Source of the DNA: Micromonospora sp. HNM0581 | GTDB taxonomy: Bacteria > Actinomycetota > Actinomycetes > Mycobacteriales > Micromonosporaceae | Length of the DNA: 64,000 bases | Assembly: GCF_012726175.1 (NCBI RefSeq) | Contig: NZ_JAASAD010000003.1 | Location: 248,001 to 312,000, forward strand | Direction of reading: 5' to 3' | In this document: in pieces, positions 42,871 through 54,674 of the stretch | Layout: each line of letters begins with the position of its first letter | How positions within the stretch are numbered: the first letter of the stretch is position 1 | Notes under the pieces: generated by a model | Database searches by the model: none | The model's input: only the letters and a program-made list of their open reading frames with translations | What the model was told of the DNA's origin: nothing | Translations under genes and position numbers: made by a program

Positions 42871-44127
42871 GTGAGAACGGAAACCGCCTCCACCGACGAG
42901 ATCTCCGCGTCGCCGCCGGCCCCCTGGGCGCACGCCCGATCCCTCGTGTACGCGGCCGGCCTGGCCGCCGTGCTGCCCGCCGTCGAGCTGCCACTCGCCG
43001 AGACCGACGGGCACACCCTCGCCGAACCGCTCACCCCGCGAACCGACCTGCCGGCGTTCCCGACGTCGAGTGTGGATGGCTGGGCGGTGCGTGGCACCGG
43101 CCCGTGGCGGGTCGTCGGGCGTGTCCTGGCAGGTGGTGCACCCGCCCCGTTGACCGAGGACGGGACGACGGTCGAGATCGCCACCGGGGCGATGGTGCCG
43201 GCGGGCGCCTCGGCGGTGCTCCGGGTGGAGGAGTCGACGCGTACCCCGGAAGGGTTCGTCGACGGCGTGCCACGTTCCTCACCGCAGTGGCGGCAGCCCG
43301 GTGAGGAGGCCACCGTCGGTGAGGAGCTGCTGCCGGCCGGGACACCTGTCGACCCTGCGGTGATCGGCCTGGCCGCCTCCTGTGGTCTCGACACCCTGCG
43401 GGTACGCCGGCAGCCCCGGACCGCGCTGCTGGTCTTCGGTGACGAGCTGCTCACGGCAGGCCCGCCGGGTGCCGGGCAGGTCCGGGACGCGCTGGGCCCG
43501 GCGGTGCCGGGTTGGCTACGCCGGTACGGCTGCCGTGTCGACTCGGACGACGTGGTGGGTCCGGTCGCCGACACGCTACCCGCACACGTGGCCGCGATGC
43601 GCGCAGCTCTGGAAGTTGCCGATCTGGTCTGCACCACCGGTGGCACCATGCACGGTCCGGTTGATCACCTGCATCCGGCGCTCGCGGAGCTGGGCGCGGA
43701 ATACGTGGTGAACACGGTCGCGGTGCGTCCGGGCTTCCCGATGCTGCTGGCCCGGCTGGTCGGTGCCGACGGGCGGGTCCGGTTCGTGGCCGGATTGCCC
43801 GGCAATCCGCAGTCCGCAGTCATCGCGCTGGTGTCACTTGTCGTCCCGCTCCTCGCGGGGCTCGCCGGTCGGTCGTTGCCGACCCTTCCGCACGCCGTCC
43901 TCACCGGGCCAGTCGCCGGTCGAGGCGACCACACCCACCTGGCGTTGGTGCGGCTCGATCGGGTCGCCGGGACAGCCCACCCGGTCCGGCACGTCGGTTC
44001 GGCCATGTTGCGTGGGCTCGCCGCCGCCGACGGGTTCGCGGTGATCGACCCCGGCGGCACCGGTTCGGTGGGTGACCGGGTTCCGGTCGTGCCGCTGCCG
44101 CTGCTTCCCGGGGAGCGGGCATGGTGA
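42871..44127 (+). CDS. moeA: Molybdopterin molybdenumtransferase MoeA
   Basis: 418 residues. FPTSSVDGWAVRGTG near residue 65, TVEIATGAMVPAGASAVLRV in domain II, VCTTGGTMHGPVDHL in the nucleotide-binding subdomain and FVAGLPGNPQSAVIALVSLV. It inserts molybdate into adenylylated molybdopterin. The GTG start is 9 bases after the mog stop; the ATG of moaE overlaps its stop. Sequence is somewhat divergent from E. coli MoeA (the metal-binding region TTGGTMHG replaces SGGVSVG), as in some actinobacterial paralogues. Confidence 0.88.
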   Translation: MRTETASTDEISASPPAPWAHARSLVYAAGLAAVLPAVELPLAETDGHTLAEPLTPRTDLPAFPTSSVDGWAVRGTGPWRVVGRVLAGGAPAPLTEDGTTVEIATGAMVPAGASAVLRVEESTRTPEGFVDGVPRSSPQWRQPGEEATVGEELLPAGTPVDPAVIGLAASCGLDTLRVRRQPRTALLVFGDELLTAGPPGAGQVRDALGPAVPGWLRRYGCRVDSDDVVGPVADTLPAHVAAMRAALEVADLVCTTGGTMHGPVDHLHPALAELGAEYVVNTVAVRPGFPMLLARLVGADGRVRFVAGLPGNPQSAVIALVSLVVPLLAGLAGRSLPTLPHAVLTGPVAGRGDHTHLALVRLDRVAGTAHPVRHVGSAMLRGLAAADGFAVIDPGGTGSVGDRVPVVPLPLLPGERAW

Positions 44128-44540
44128 CCGTCATCAGCACCGTCACCGGCCGGCCACTTGACCTCGCCGCCCACGAGGTGGCGGTCGCCGATCCTCGGGC
44201 CGGTGCGGTGGTGTCGTTCGCCGGGGTGGTGCGCGATCACGACCACGGGCGATCGGTGGCCAGCCTGGAGTACGAAAGCCACCCGAACGCCGAGAAGGTG
44301 CTGCGGGAGGTCGCCGCCGAGATCGCCGCCGACCCTGACGTCTACGCCGTGGCGGTCTCGCACCGGATCGGCCCCCTGACCATCGGGGACGTGGCCCTGG
44401 CGGCGGCGGTCAGCACCGCGCACCGGGCTGCCGCGTTCGCCGCCTGTGCACGGCTGGTGGACGAGGCGAAGGCCCGGCTGCCGATCTGGAAGCGGCAGGT
44501 CTTCACCGACGGCACCGAAGAGTGGGTCAACTGCCCCTGA
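44121..44540 (+). CDS. moaE: Molybdopterin synthase catalytic subunit MoaE
   Basis: 139 residues. AGAVVSFAGVVRDHDHGRSV, LEYESHPNAEKVLREVAAEI, VSHRIGPLTIGDVALAAAVS and the active lysine in PIWKRQVFTDGTEEWV. With thiocarboxylated MoaD it turns cPMP into molybdopterin. ATG overlaps the moeA stop. The convergent membrane gene ends 9 bases away. Confidence 0.95.
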   Translation: MVTVISTVTGRPLDLAAHEVAVADPRAGAVVSFAGVVRDHDHGRSVASLEYESHPNAEKVLREVAAEIAADPDVYAVAVSHRIGPLTIGDVALAAAVSTAHRAAAFAACARLVDEAKARLPIWKRQVFTDGTEEWVNCP

Positions 44541-44549
44541 GCGGTTCGA

Positions 44550-45992
44550 CTACCGCCGTCCGTACAGCATCGAAATGCGTACCGACCGGTCGGTGTGGAA
44601 GGCGGGTTCCGCTCCGGGTCGCCAGGGCAGTGCGGCGACGAGCAGGATCAGCGCCAGCGCCAACGAGTTTTCCATGAGAGCACCGAACAAGCCGTCCTGA
44701 TAGTGGGATACCTCCGGCAGTTGGTGCTCGTACGGCCAGATCGGGGAGATCAGGAAGAGCAGGTAGAGCCCCACGGCGGCGATGCCGTGGCGGAACCCGG
44801 TCAACGTCGGGTACCAGATCGGTGGGCGGAGACTGGAGACTCCCGGCGGCCCTCCGTACGACGCGGGCGTGGACCGTACCGCCAGGCCCCGGCTGGCATC
44901 GTGTCGACGGATGGCGGCGTCGGCCAGAACGATGATCGCCGGGATCACCCAGACTAGGTGGTGCGTCCAGGAGATCGGGCTGATAACGTTCGCGGTCAGG
45001 CCGACAAGCGTGAAGGCGGTCAGTTCGTCGCCGTCGGAGTGGGCGTTCGACGCCCGGGACAGGCCGAGTGCCAGCATCAGCACGGAGAAGGCCAGCCAGA
45101 GCAGGCCGGGGGTCTCGATCGAGTCGTAGAGCCGGGCCAGCAGGCCAGCCAGGGACTGGTTGGGCGTCATGTCGGCGGCGCCCACCCGTTCGGTCTGCCA
45201 CAGCACGCTGCCGAAGTAGTCGCGCGACTCCGCGCCGACGATGCCGAAGCTGCCGATGGTCACGGCGACGGTGGTGCCGATGGCAGTCCAGGCGACCCGC
45301 CACTGTCGAGTGATCATCAGATAGAAGATGAACAGGGCCGGGGTCAGCTTGACAGCGGTGGCCAGGCCGATGCCCACGCCGGCCCAGGCGCCGCCGTAGA
45401 CGAACCGCAGCAGCGGGCCGTCGTCCTCGGCCTGGTGGGTGCCCCGGCGAGACCGCCAGCGCAGTGCGATCAGGTCAGCCAGGATCAGGGCGAACAGCAG
45501 CAGGTTGACCTGCCCGAATCCGATGGTTTCCCGGGTCGGTTCGATTGCGACGGCCAGCGGCGTGGCGATGGCCACCGTGTACCACAGTGGCCAGCCCAGC
45601 CGGTCCACGATCGGGCGGAGCAGTGCGGCCAGCACCACGGCGAGTGCGGCGATGCTGACCGCGGCGTTGACCAGACCGGCCAGGGTGACGGGCAGATGTG
45701 CCATCGGCAGCATGGCCAGCCCGGCGAAGGGAGGGTAGGTGAAACCCAGGGTCGTGTCGGGCGCGACGAACTCGTACAGCTCGTGACCGCTCGCCCACCA
45801 GACCACCGCGCCGTGGTAGATCTTCATGTCGAAGAAGTTGTACGGACGCCCGAAAGCACCGATGGCAAGCCATGCGGCGTAGGCGACGGCGGCGACGATG
45901 CCCGCCCGTACGACTGTCCTACGATCGATCCCACGCGTTGCGCGACGGACTGTGGCGAGGCGGTCCAGCCCTCTACCGACGATCGTCGGCAT
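44550..45992 (-). CDS. GT87-family (DUF2029) membrane mannosyltransferase-like protein
   Basis: 480 residues with about ten hydrophobic helices. The first large loop has FFDMKIYHGAVVWWASGHEL and TLGFTYPPFAGLAMLP, in which the Asp and the TYPP motif match actinobacterial alpha-1,2-mannosyltransferases of the PimE/Rv2181 group. Later are ETIGFGQVNLLLFALIL, ATAVKLTPALFIFYLMI and TPNQSLAGLLARL. It probably transfers mannose from polyprenyl-phosphate mannose to a lipoglycan. ATG is chosen with GGGGGTGG upstream; a longer frame is unlikely. No partner gene is adjacent. Confidence 0.82.
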   Translation of the reverse strand: MPTIVGRGLDRLATVRRATRGIDRRTVVRAGIVAAVAYAAWLAIGAFGRPYNFFDMKIYHGAVVWWASGHELYEFVAPDTTLGFTYPPFAGLAMLPMAHLPVTLAGLVNAAVSIAALAVVLAALLRPIVDRLGWPLWYTVAIATPLAVAIEPTRETIGFGQVNLLLFALILADLIALRWRSRRGTHQAEDDGPLLRFVYGGAWAGVGIGLATAVKLTPALFIFYLMITRQWRVAWTAIGTTVAVTIGSFGIVGAESRDYFGSVLWQTERVGAADMTPNQSLAGLLARLYDSIETPGLLWLAFSVLMLALGLSRASNAHSDGDELTAFTLVGLTANVISPISWTHHLVWVIPAIIVLADAAIRRHDASRGLAVRSTPASYGGPPGVSSLRPPIWYPTLTGFRHGIAAVGLYLLFLISPIWPYEHQLPEVSHYQDGLFGALMENSLALALILLVAALPWRPGAEPAFHTDRSVRISMLYGRR

Positions 45993-46225
45993 GGCGTGGC
46001 CACCCCCGTACCAAGGTTGTCCTACCCGTCCAGGTCCGGTACGGAGCCTAGAACGGCGCCTCACGTCAGTGCCTCCCGCGTTATGCGACCGTGTCCGATC
46101 CCACACATTGTCTTGATATTTCTACCGCGTTTACGCCTACCGGGCGGTTCGGGTAATTCGCGGCCTTAGCCGGGGTGGGGGTGGTTGGATCGCAGCTCAG
46201 CGGGGGCGAGGTGGACGCGTAGCGC

Positions 46226-46771
46226 TCAGCCCGGGAGTCGTCGAGCGGTGGCGGCGGACCGCATGGCGATCCGAGCCTCCCGGCGGGCGGTCCGGACAGC
46301 GCGGCGCACCGACCGTCGCGAGTGGCCGATCCGGTGACTGGCTCGCCAGTGTAGGCCAGGTTTGCCTTCCGTGTCCGCTGCGGCGAGCAACAGCCCACCG
46401 AAGAGACCGAGGTTCTTCAGGAAGTGGATCTGGTTGCTCTGCTTCGCCGCCGGGTCGTCGTTGCGCCAGAAGGGATGCCCGGCGAGGGTGACCGGGATCA
46501 GCGTGCCGGCCAGTACCAGGGCTGCCGGCCGGCTGAACCGCCCGGTGGCCAGCATCAGACCGGCACCCAGCTGCACGGCCGAGTTGGCGCGGATCAGGGT
46601 TTCGGTGTCCGTGGGAATTCGCGGGTGCGTCCGCTCCAACAGTGGTGTCACCCGGTCGGTGACCGGCTTCGCGGTGGGGGTCAGGCGGCCGGGGTCGGCG
46701 AAGTTGCGGGCGCCGCTGACGACGAAGATGCCGCTCAACATGGCGCGGGCGAGGGATCGTACAGGCGTCAT
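46226..46771 (-). CDS. DoxX-family membrane protein
   Basis: 181 residues. The family pattern: LARAMLSGIFVVSGARNFAD, VQLGAGLMLATGRFSRPAAL, LVLAGTLIPVTLAGHPFW and FLKNLGLFGGLLLAAADTE. DoxX proteins are small four-helix membrane proteins; in mycobacteria they join a membrane oxidoreductase complex with SodA and a thiol reductase, though no such partner is adjacent here. The C-terminal ~40 residues are strongly basic (Arg-rich). The ATG matches where homology begins. Confidence 0.85.
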   Translation of the reverse strand: MTPVRSLARAMLSGIFVVSGARNFADPGRLTPTAKPVTDRVTPLLERTHPRIPTDTETLIRANSAVQLGAGLMLATGRFSRPAALVLAGTLIPVTLAGHPFWRNDDPAAKQSNQIHFLKNLGLFGGLLLAAADTEGKPGLHWRASHRIGHSRRSVRRAVRTARREARIAMRSAATARRLPG

Positions 46772-46907
46772 AGAACAGTCATACCCTGTCCGGGACGTTA
46801 CCAAGCCCCGCTACGGGGTAACTCGATCGGTCGAGTCCGTCGGGTCACGGCACGCCAGGCCGGAGAACCATCGCGGTTGGAAGGCCGTCCGAGGTACCCT
46901 ACGCCGC

Positions 46908-47453
46908 GTGACGACCCTGCGGCTGCGACCCGAGGAGCCGGCTGATACCGGCGCGATCCGCCGGGTGCTGGCCGCAGCCTTCGCCCGGCCTGACGTCGCC
47001 GTCCCGCCGGAGGTACGCCTCGTCGACGAGCTGCGCAGCAGTGACGCGTGGCTGCCCGAGTTGGCGATGGTCGCCGAGTACGGCGGGGAAATAGTCGGAT
47101 GTGCCCTGCTCACCAGGGTGCTGGTCCACTCGGGATCGGCCAGCACACCAGCGCTCGCGATGGGCCCGGTCGCCGTGGCACCGCACCGGCAGCGGATCGG
47201 GCTCGGCACGTCGGTGGTGCAGGCCGCCCTGGAAGCGGCGACCGAACTCGGTGAGCGGCTGGTGGTGGTGCTCGGCGACCCGGCCTACTACCGGCGCTTC
47301 GGCTTCAGCCGTGCGGACCAGTTGGGCCTGACCAGTCCCTGGTCGGGCCTTGGTGAGCCGTGGCAGGCGTTGATCCTGCCGCCGGCGACCAGCGGCGAGC
47401 CGTCACCTCTTCGGGGCGAGGTCATCTTCCCGCCGCCGTGGTCGAAGGTCTGA
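46908..47453 (+). CDS. GNAT-family N-acetyltransferase (YhbS-like)
   Basis: 181 residues. TLRLRPEEPADTGAIRRVLA at the start, MGPVAVAPHRQRIGLGTSVV (acetyl-CoA-binding Q/RxxGxG/A) and VVLGDPAYYRRFGFSRADQL, as in YhbS-type acetyltransferases. The substrate is not known. The GTG start is set by homology; the longer frame upstream is antisense to the DoxX gene. Divergent from DoxX across 136 bases. Confidence 0.88.
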   Translation: MTTLRLRPEEPADTGAIRRVLAAAFARPDVAVPPEVRLVDELRSSDAWLPELAMVAEYGGEIVGCALLTRVLVHSGSASTPALAMGPVAVAPHRQRIGLGTSVVQAALEAATELGERLVVVLGDPAYYRRFGFSRADQLGLTSPWSGLGEPWQALILPPATSGEPSPLRGEVIFPPPWSKV

Positions 47454-47556
47454 CCTCTTTCCTCTCACCGGCAGCGATGTGGCGGGCAGCCAGGGGGTTG
47501 GCTAGCATCGAGCATCTTTCGGCTACCCGCACCCCGAATCCGGAGGCTCCGACCCG

Positions 47557-49011
47557 ATGGCCCGTGTCCTGCTGCGCTCTGCCAAGGACCCCTTCACCCC
47601 GGTCAGCCCGGAGCATTCCCTCGCGTTGTACAAGCATGGGATATTCGGGCGAAATGTGGGGAACCTTGTCTTCACCGAGTCGGTGCACAAGCTGATCAGC
47701 GTGCCGAGGAACGAAATCGTTTCGAATTCCTTCCTGAGCGAACGTCCCGGCGTCGACCAGGCGTACGTCGACCGGATCAACGAGCAGTTCGACATGTTCG
47801 TGGTGCCGCTGGCCAATGCCTTCCGGCTGAGCTTCCTGGACAACCTCAAGCGGCTCACCTGGGTGATCGAGCGGCTGCGTATCCCGGTTGTGGTGATCGG
47901 CGTCGGCGTCGCTGGCGGCTCGGGAAGCCTCGACAACCCGTTCCCGCCACCGACCGACGAGCTGCGGGCAGCGGTGAGTCGGTTCGTGCGCGCGGTGCTC
48001 GACAAGTCGGCGACAATTGGCGTACGCGGTGAGTTCACCCACGCCTACCTCGCCGAGTTGGGCTTCGGTGACGACGTGGTCGATGTCGTGGGCTGTCCGT
48101 CGCTGTTCCGCGATGGCCCGGATCTGCAGATCACCAAGCGGGCGGCTGAGATCACGCCGGAAAGCCGCTTCACCATCAACATCTCGCCGTACGTGCAGCT
48201 GATGGACGAGGTCGCGACCCGGCACGCGAGACGCTACCCGAACATGATCTACGTACCGCAGGGTGACGAGGTACTCGAGCTGCTCCTGTGGGGGACTCAA
48301 CCGGAAACTGTACGACCGGGACTGCCGCACCACACCGGCCACCAGCTCTACCGGGAGGACCGCATCCGGTTCTTCGTCGACACCTGGACCTGGATGCGCT
48401 ACCTCGCCGAGCGGGACTTCTCCTTCGGCACCCGGATCCACGGCAACATCGCGGCGCTGGCTGCCGGCACGCCCGCCTACGTGCTGGCACACGACAGCCG
48501 GACCTTGGAGCTGGCCCGGTACCACGAAATCCCGCACAGCCTGCTACCCGACCTGACCCCGGAGGTCGACGCCGCAGGTCTCTACGCTCAGGCCGACTAC
48601 AGCGCCTTCAACGCCGGGCAGGCGCAGCGCTGGGACCGCTTTGCCAGCTTCCTGGAGCGCAACGGTATCGAGCACATCTTCCAGCCGGGGAAGGCCAACC
48701 CCGATTACGACAAGCGGCTGGATGCCGTGGGACTGCCGCCGGCGGTGACCACGTTGATGACCACCGAGCCCGAAGCCAGGGCGCGGATCACCGCCCGGGT
48801 GGCGGAGTTGTACTCCCTGGGCGGCCTCCGCGCGCTACGCAGGGCGCACAAGCCCCAGTACCCGTTTCCGCACACTGTCGCGCTGCCGGAGCGTCTGGTG
48901 CCCGGGGAGCGGCGGCCCGCGTCGGCCGTCGTGCGGCGTCTGCCGGTACCTATGCAATCCGCGCTGCGGCAGAGCCGCGCGCTCGCCCGTCGATTCCGCC
49001 GCCAGCCCTGA
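47557..49011 (+). CDS. Polysaccharide pyruvyl transferase-family protein
   Basis: 484 residues. Start VLLRSAKDPFTPVSPEHSLA, then IGVRGEFTHAYLAELGFGDD and the C-terminal motif FGTRIHGNIAALAAGTPAYV typical of the PS_pyruv_trans fold (CsaB/WcaK-like). Such enzymes move pyruvate from phosphoenolpyruvate to sugars of cell-wall or exported polysaccharides, but acceptor and donor cannot be known here. CGGAGG is about 10 bases upstream of ATG. No other polysaccharide genes flank it. The C-terminus is Arg-rich. Confidence 0.82.
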   Translation: MARVLLRSAKDPFTPVSPEHSLALYKHGIFGRNVGNLVFTESVHKLISVPRNEIVSNSFLSERPGVDQAYVDRINEQFDMFVVPLANAFRLSFLDNLKRLTWVIERLRIPVVVIGVGVAGGSGSLDNPFPPPTDELRAAVSRFVRAVLDKSATIGVRGEFTHAYLAELGFGDDVVDVVGCPSLFRDGPDLQITKRAAEITPESRFTINISPYVQLMDEVATRHARRYPNMIYVPQGDEVLELLLWGTQPETVRPGLPHHTGHQLYREDRIRFFVDTWTWMRYLAERDFSFGTRIHGNIAALAAGTPAYVLAHDSRTLELARYHEIPHSLLPDLTPEVDAAGLYAQADYSAFNAGQAQRWDRFASFLERNGIEHIFQPGKANPDYDKRLDAVGLPPAVTTLMTTEPEARARITARVAELYSLGGLRALRRAHKPQYPFPHTVALPERLVPGERRPASAVVRRLPVPMQSALRQSRALARRFRRQP

Positions 49012-49189
49012 GCGGATCTGGCGTGCCGACCTGAGAGCGCGACCGGGTCGCGGGGGCGACTTCAGTAGCGGACCGGTATGCATCCGTGAACTGTCGACCG
49101 GTGCGCGGTGGCGCAAGAGCGGCAACAACGTGGCGCGGCTTCGTCGAGCTGACGAAGGAGCCACCCGGCGCTCGCCGTGGGAAGCTGCC

Positions 49190-50431
49190 TCAGGCGGGTT
49201 GGGTACGCAGGTAGCGGCCGAAGTGCGGGACGGTGAAGGCGACCGTGCCGCGCTCCCCGGAGTAGATCAGCCCCTTCTTGATCAACGCATCCCGGGCCGG
49301 CGAGAGGCTGGCCGGTTTACGGCCGAGGGCTCGGGCGATCTCCGAGGTCGGCACCGCCGCGTCCATGTCGTCCCGGCCGCCGCCGTCGTTCTCCCCTTCG
49401 ACGAGCGAGAGCGTCGCCATCGCGCGCATGTACTCCCGCTCGGCGGGAGTGGCCCGCTCGAAGCGGGAGCCGAAGAAGCCGACGGCCAGCTCTCCTTCGG
49501 CCTCAGGTGCGGCGACGCGTACGTCGGCCGGGGTGATCGGTGACCGGGGCGCATGGTCCCAGGTAGCCTTCCCGTACGCCTGCACAAAGTAGGGATACCC
49601 GCCGGACTTCTCGTAGAGCAGGTCGAGGGCCTTCGCCTCGTACTCGACGTCCTCCCGCTCGGCCGGCGCGCAGAGCGCGTGATCGGCGGCGAGCCGGTCG
49701 AGGCGGTCGATGCGTTGGTAGCGGAACAACCGTTCGGAGTACGACTTCGCCGCACTCAGCACCGCCGGCAGGTGCGGCAGGCCGGCACCGACCACGATCA
49801 GGGGCGCGCCGAGCTGCGACAGCTCGTGGCAGGCGGCGCAGAGCGCGGAGACGTCCTCCGGCCCGAGGTCCTGCATCTCGTCGATGAAGATGGCGACGCC
49901 GGTGCCGACGTCACTGGCGACGGAGGCGGCGTCGGTGAGCAGCTCCACCAGGTCGATCTCGATGTCCCCGGAGTCGGCCCGCCCGCTGGCCGCCGGTACG
50001 TCGATGCCCGGCTGCCAACGGTCGCGCAGTTTCGGAGCGGCCCCACCCCGGCCGGTCGGAGCGCCCCGGTCGGCGAAAGCCTTGAGGACCCCGAGGAAGG
50101 CGTCGATCCGCTCCGGTGCCCGGTGTCTCGGAGCCAACTCACGGACTGCCATGTGCAGCGCGGCGGCGATCGGTCGGCGCAGCGACTGATCCGGCCGTGC
50201 TTCGATCTTGCCGCTGCCCCAGAGTCGGTTGATCGCCTGGGAGCGCAACGTGTTCAGCAGGACGGTCTTGCCGACGCCACGAAGCCCGGTGAGCATCAGG
50301 CTGCGTTCCGGTCTGCCCCGTGCGATGCGTTCCAGCACGATGTCGAAGACGTCCAGCTCCCGCCCCCGCCCGGCGAGCTCGGGCGGACGCTGACCGGCGC
50401 CGGGCGCGTACGGGTTGCGGACCGGATCCAC
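49190..50431 (-). CDS. AAA+ ATPase with C-terminal winged-helix (Orc1/Cdc6-like layout)
   Basis: 413 residues. Walker A LTGLRGVGKTVLLN is at about residues 45-58 and Walker B VAIFIDEMQDL at about 180. A lid-like region and a C-terminal winged-helix-like domain (VPTSEIARALGRKPASLSPA, then GLIYSGERGTVAFTVP) complete it. The family (AAA_16/ATPase domain) is widespread in actinobacteria without known function. Some are NTP-driven DNA- or partner-binding switches. GTG (DPVRNPYAPG) is chosen by domain start; an ATG 42 bases earlier is possible. Confidence 0.8.
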   Translation of the reverse strand: MDPVRNPYAPGAGQRPPELAGRGRELDVFDIVLERIARGRPERSLMLTGLRGVGKTVLLNTLRSQAINRLWGSGKIEARPDQSLRRPIAAALHMAVRELAPRHRAPERIDAFLGVLKAFADRGAPTGRGGAAPKLRDRWQPGIDVPAASGRADSGDIEIDLVELLTDAASVASDVGTGVAIFIDEMQDLGPEDVSALCAACHELSQLGAPLIVVGAGLPHLPAVLSAAKSYSERLFRYQRIDRLDRLAADHALCAPAEREDVEYEAKALDLLYEKSGGYPYFVQAYGKATWDHAPRSPITPADVRVAAPEAEGELAVGFFGSRFERATPAEREYMRAMATLSLVEGENDGGGRDDMDAAVPTSEIARALGRKPASLSPARDALIKKGLIYSGERGTVAFTVPHFGRYLRTQPA

Positions 50432-50509
50432 GCATCGCAGAGTATCGGGCCCTCTAGGAGAGAGGCTAGACATGGATAGACGGCGCTACCGGCGTGTTGC
50501 CCTCGACCG

Positions 50510-50553
50510 AAAACTAGTGCCGTCTAGCCTGCAAGCTAGACGGCACTAGTTTT
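50510..50553. terminator. 19-base perfect hairpin, terminator of the downstream minus-strand gene
   Basis: AAAACTAGTGCCGTCTAGC and its exact complement flank a 6-base loop. Four A residues precede and four T residues follow, so it works on both strands. It is 12 bases after the stop of the LppU-like gene (minus strand) and just upstream of the ATPase gene. Confidence 0.88.
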
Positions 50554-50565
50554 GGCGATCGTTCG

Positions 50566-51261
50566 TCAGTCCCGCTGCCTCAGGCAGAGGACGAAGTCGA
50601 GCGAGTCCAACTCGCTGTCGTAGAAATACCAGTTGGTGTAGCCGTCGACCGCCGCACACTTCTCCTCAGCATCCCGCTCACCGCTGGTCTTACCGTCGAA
50701 ACGACGCAGAACCTCGTACGACGACGGTGCACACTCACTCAGCAGCAGCCTGGGCTCGCCACCGGCTGCCGCGTCGTTTCGTACGCACTCCCCAGCCTGC
50801 ACGAAGCGGGGATCCGCGGCGGCTGGATCATCGGGTCCGATCTCCTCGTCCCGCGCATCCGGCTCGGCGGCGGCCTCTGTCGGCGCGGCCACCGGAGTGG
50901 ATGTCCCACCGTCCCGTCCGACCAACCCGCCGCCCCGCCCGACCAGATAGAACGCGGTCGCACCGCCCAGCGCCAACACGACAGTCGCGGTCAGGACCAC
51001 AAGCAGCCGACCGCGCCCCCGCTGCGGTGGCGGTACCGGTGTGCCGGCGTACCCGGTCTCCGGATCGTGCCAGGCGGACCGCGTCCAGGACTCCTGGGCA
51101 GAAGCACCACCAGGAAACCCGTCACCGTAGGGCCGACCGGACTCGTGGATCCGGCCCGGATCATGCGACGGCGGCGCACCGGAGGACCGACCATGGCCGT
51201 ACCACTGGTCGGGCTGAGGCTGGTGCCACGGCTGCGGGCCCGGTGGTCCGTAGTTCGCCAT
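50566..51261 (-). CDS. Membrane-anchored protein with LppU-like extracellular domain
   Basis: 231 residues. A Pro/Gly/Trp/Tyr-rich cytoplasmic part (1-80), one membrane helix at about 85-107 (LLVVLTATVVLALGGATAFY), an acidic linker and a ~80-residue outer domain with four cysteines (AGECVRNDAAAGGEPRLLLS, SECAPSSYEVL, EEKCAAVDGY, FVLCLRQRD). This resembles the LppU/SCO3897 family of actinobacterial surface proteins; two disulfides are likely. Function unknown. ATG has GGGAGGGCTTGC upstream. Confidence 0.8.
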   Translation of the reverse strand: MANYGPPGPQPWHQPQPDQWYGHGRSSGAPPSHDPGRIHESGRPYGDGFPGGASAQESWTRSAWHDPETGYAGTPVPPPQRGRGRLLVVLTATVVLALGGATAFYLVGRGGGLVGRDGGTSTPVAAPTEAAAEPDARDEEIGPDDPAAADPRFVQAGECVRNDAAAGGEPRLLLSECAPSSYEVLRRFDGKTSGERDAEEKCAAVDGYTNWYFYDSELDSLDFVLCLRQRD

Positions 51262-51362
51262 GCAAGCCCTCCCGAGCCGTCGGTTGAAGCCGTGAGTGGT
51301 CGTCCACCAACGACCCGCAACGTCACCGTAGTGCGTAGAGGAGATCCCCGGTGCCACAAGTC

Positions 51363-51393
51363 GTCCGGCCGGTCGGCACCCGACCGGCCGGAC
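51363..51393 (-). terminator. Terminator after the EndoQ-helicase gene
   Basis: Perfect 13-base inverted repeat (GTCCGGCCGGTCG and its complement) around a 5-base loop, directly after the stop codon on the minus strand. No T run. Confidence 0.82.
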
Positions 51394-51394
51394 C

Positions 51395-54655
<3,261 letters not shown>

Positions 54656-54674
54656 GCTCGGAAGGTGAGCTGCG

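Noticed and set aside
41563..43014. 483-codon minus-strand frame over moaC and mog
   Set aside because: Antisense of the moaC-mog genes.
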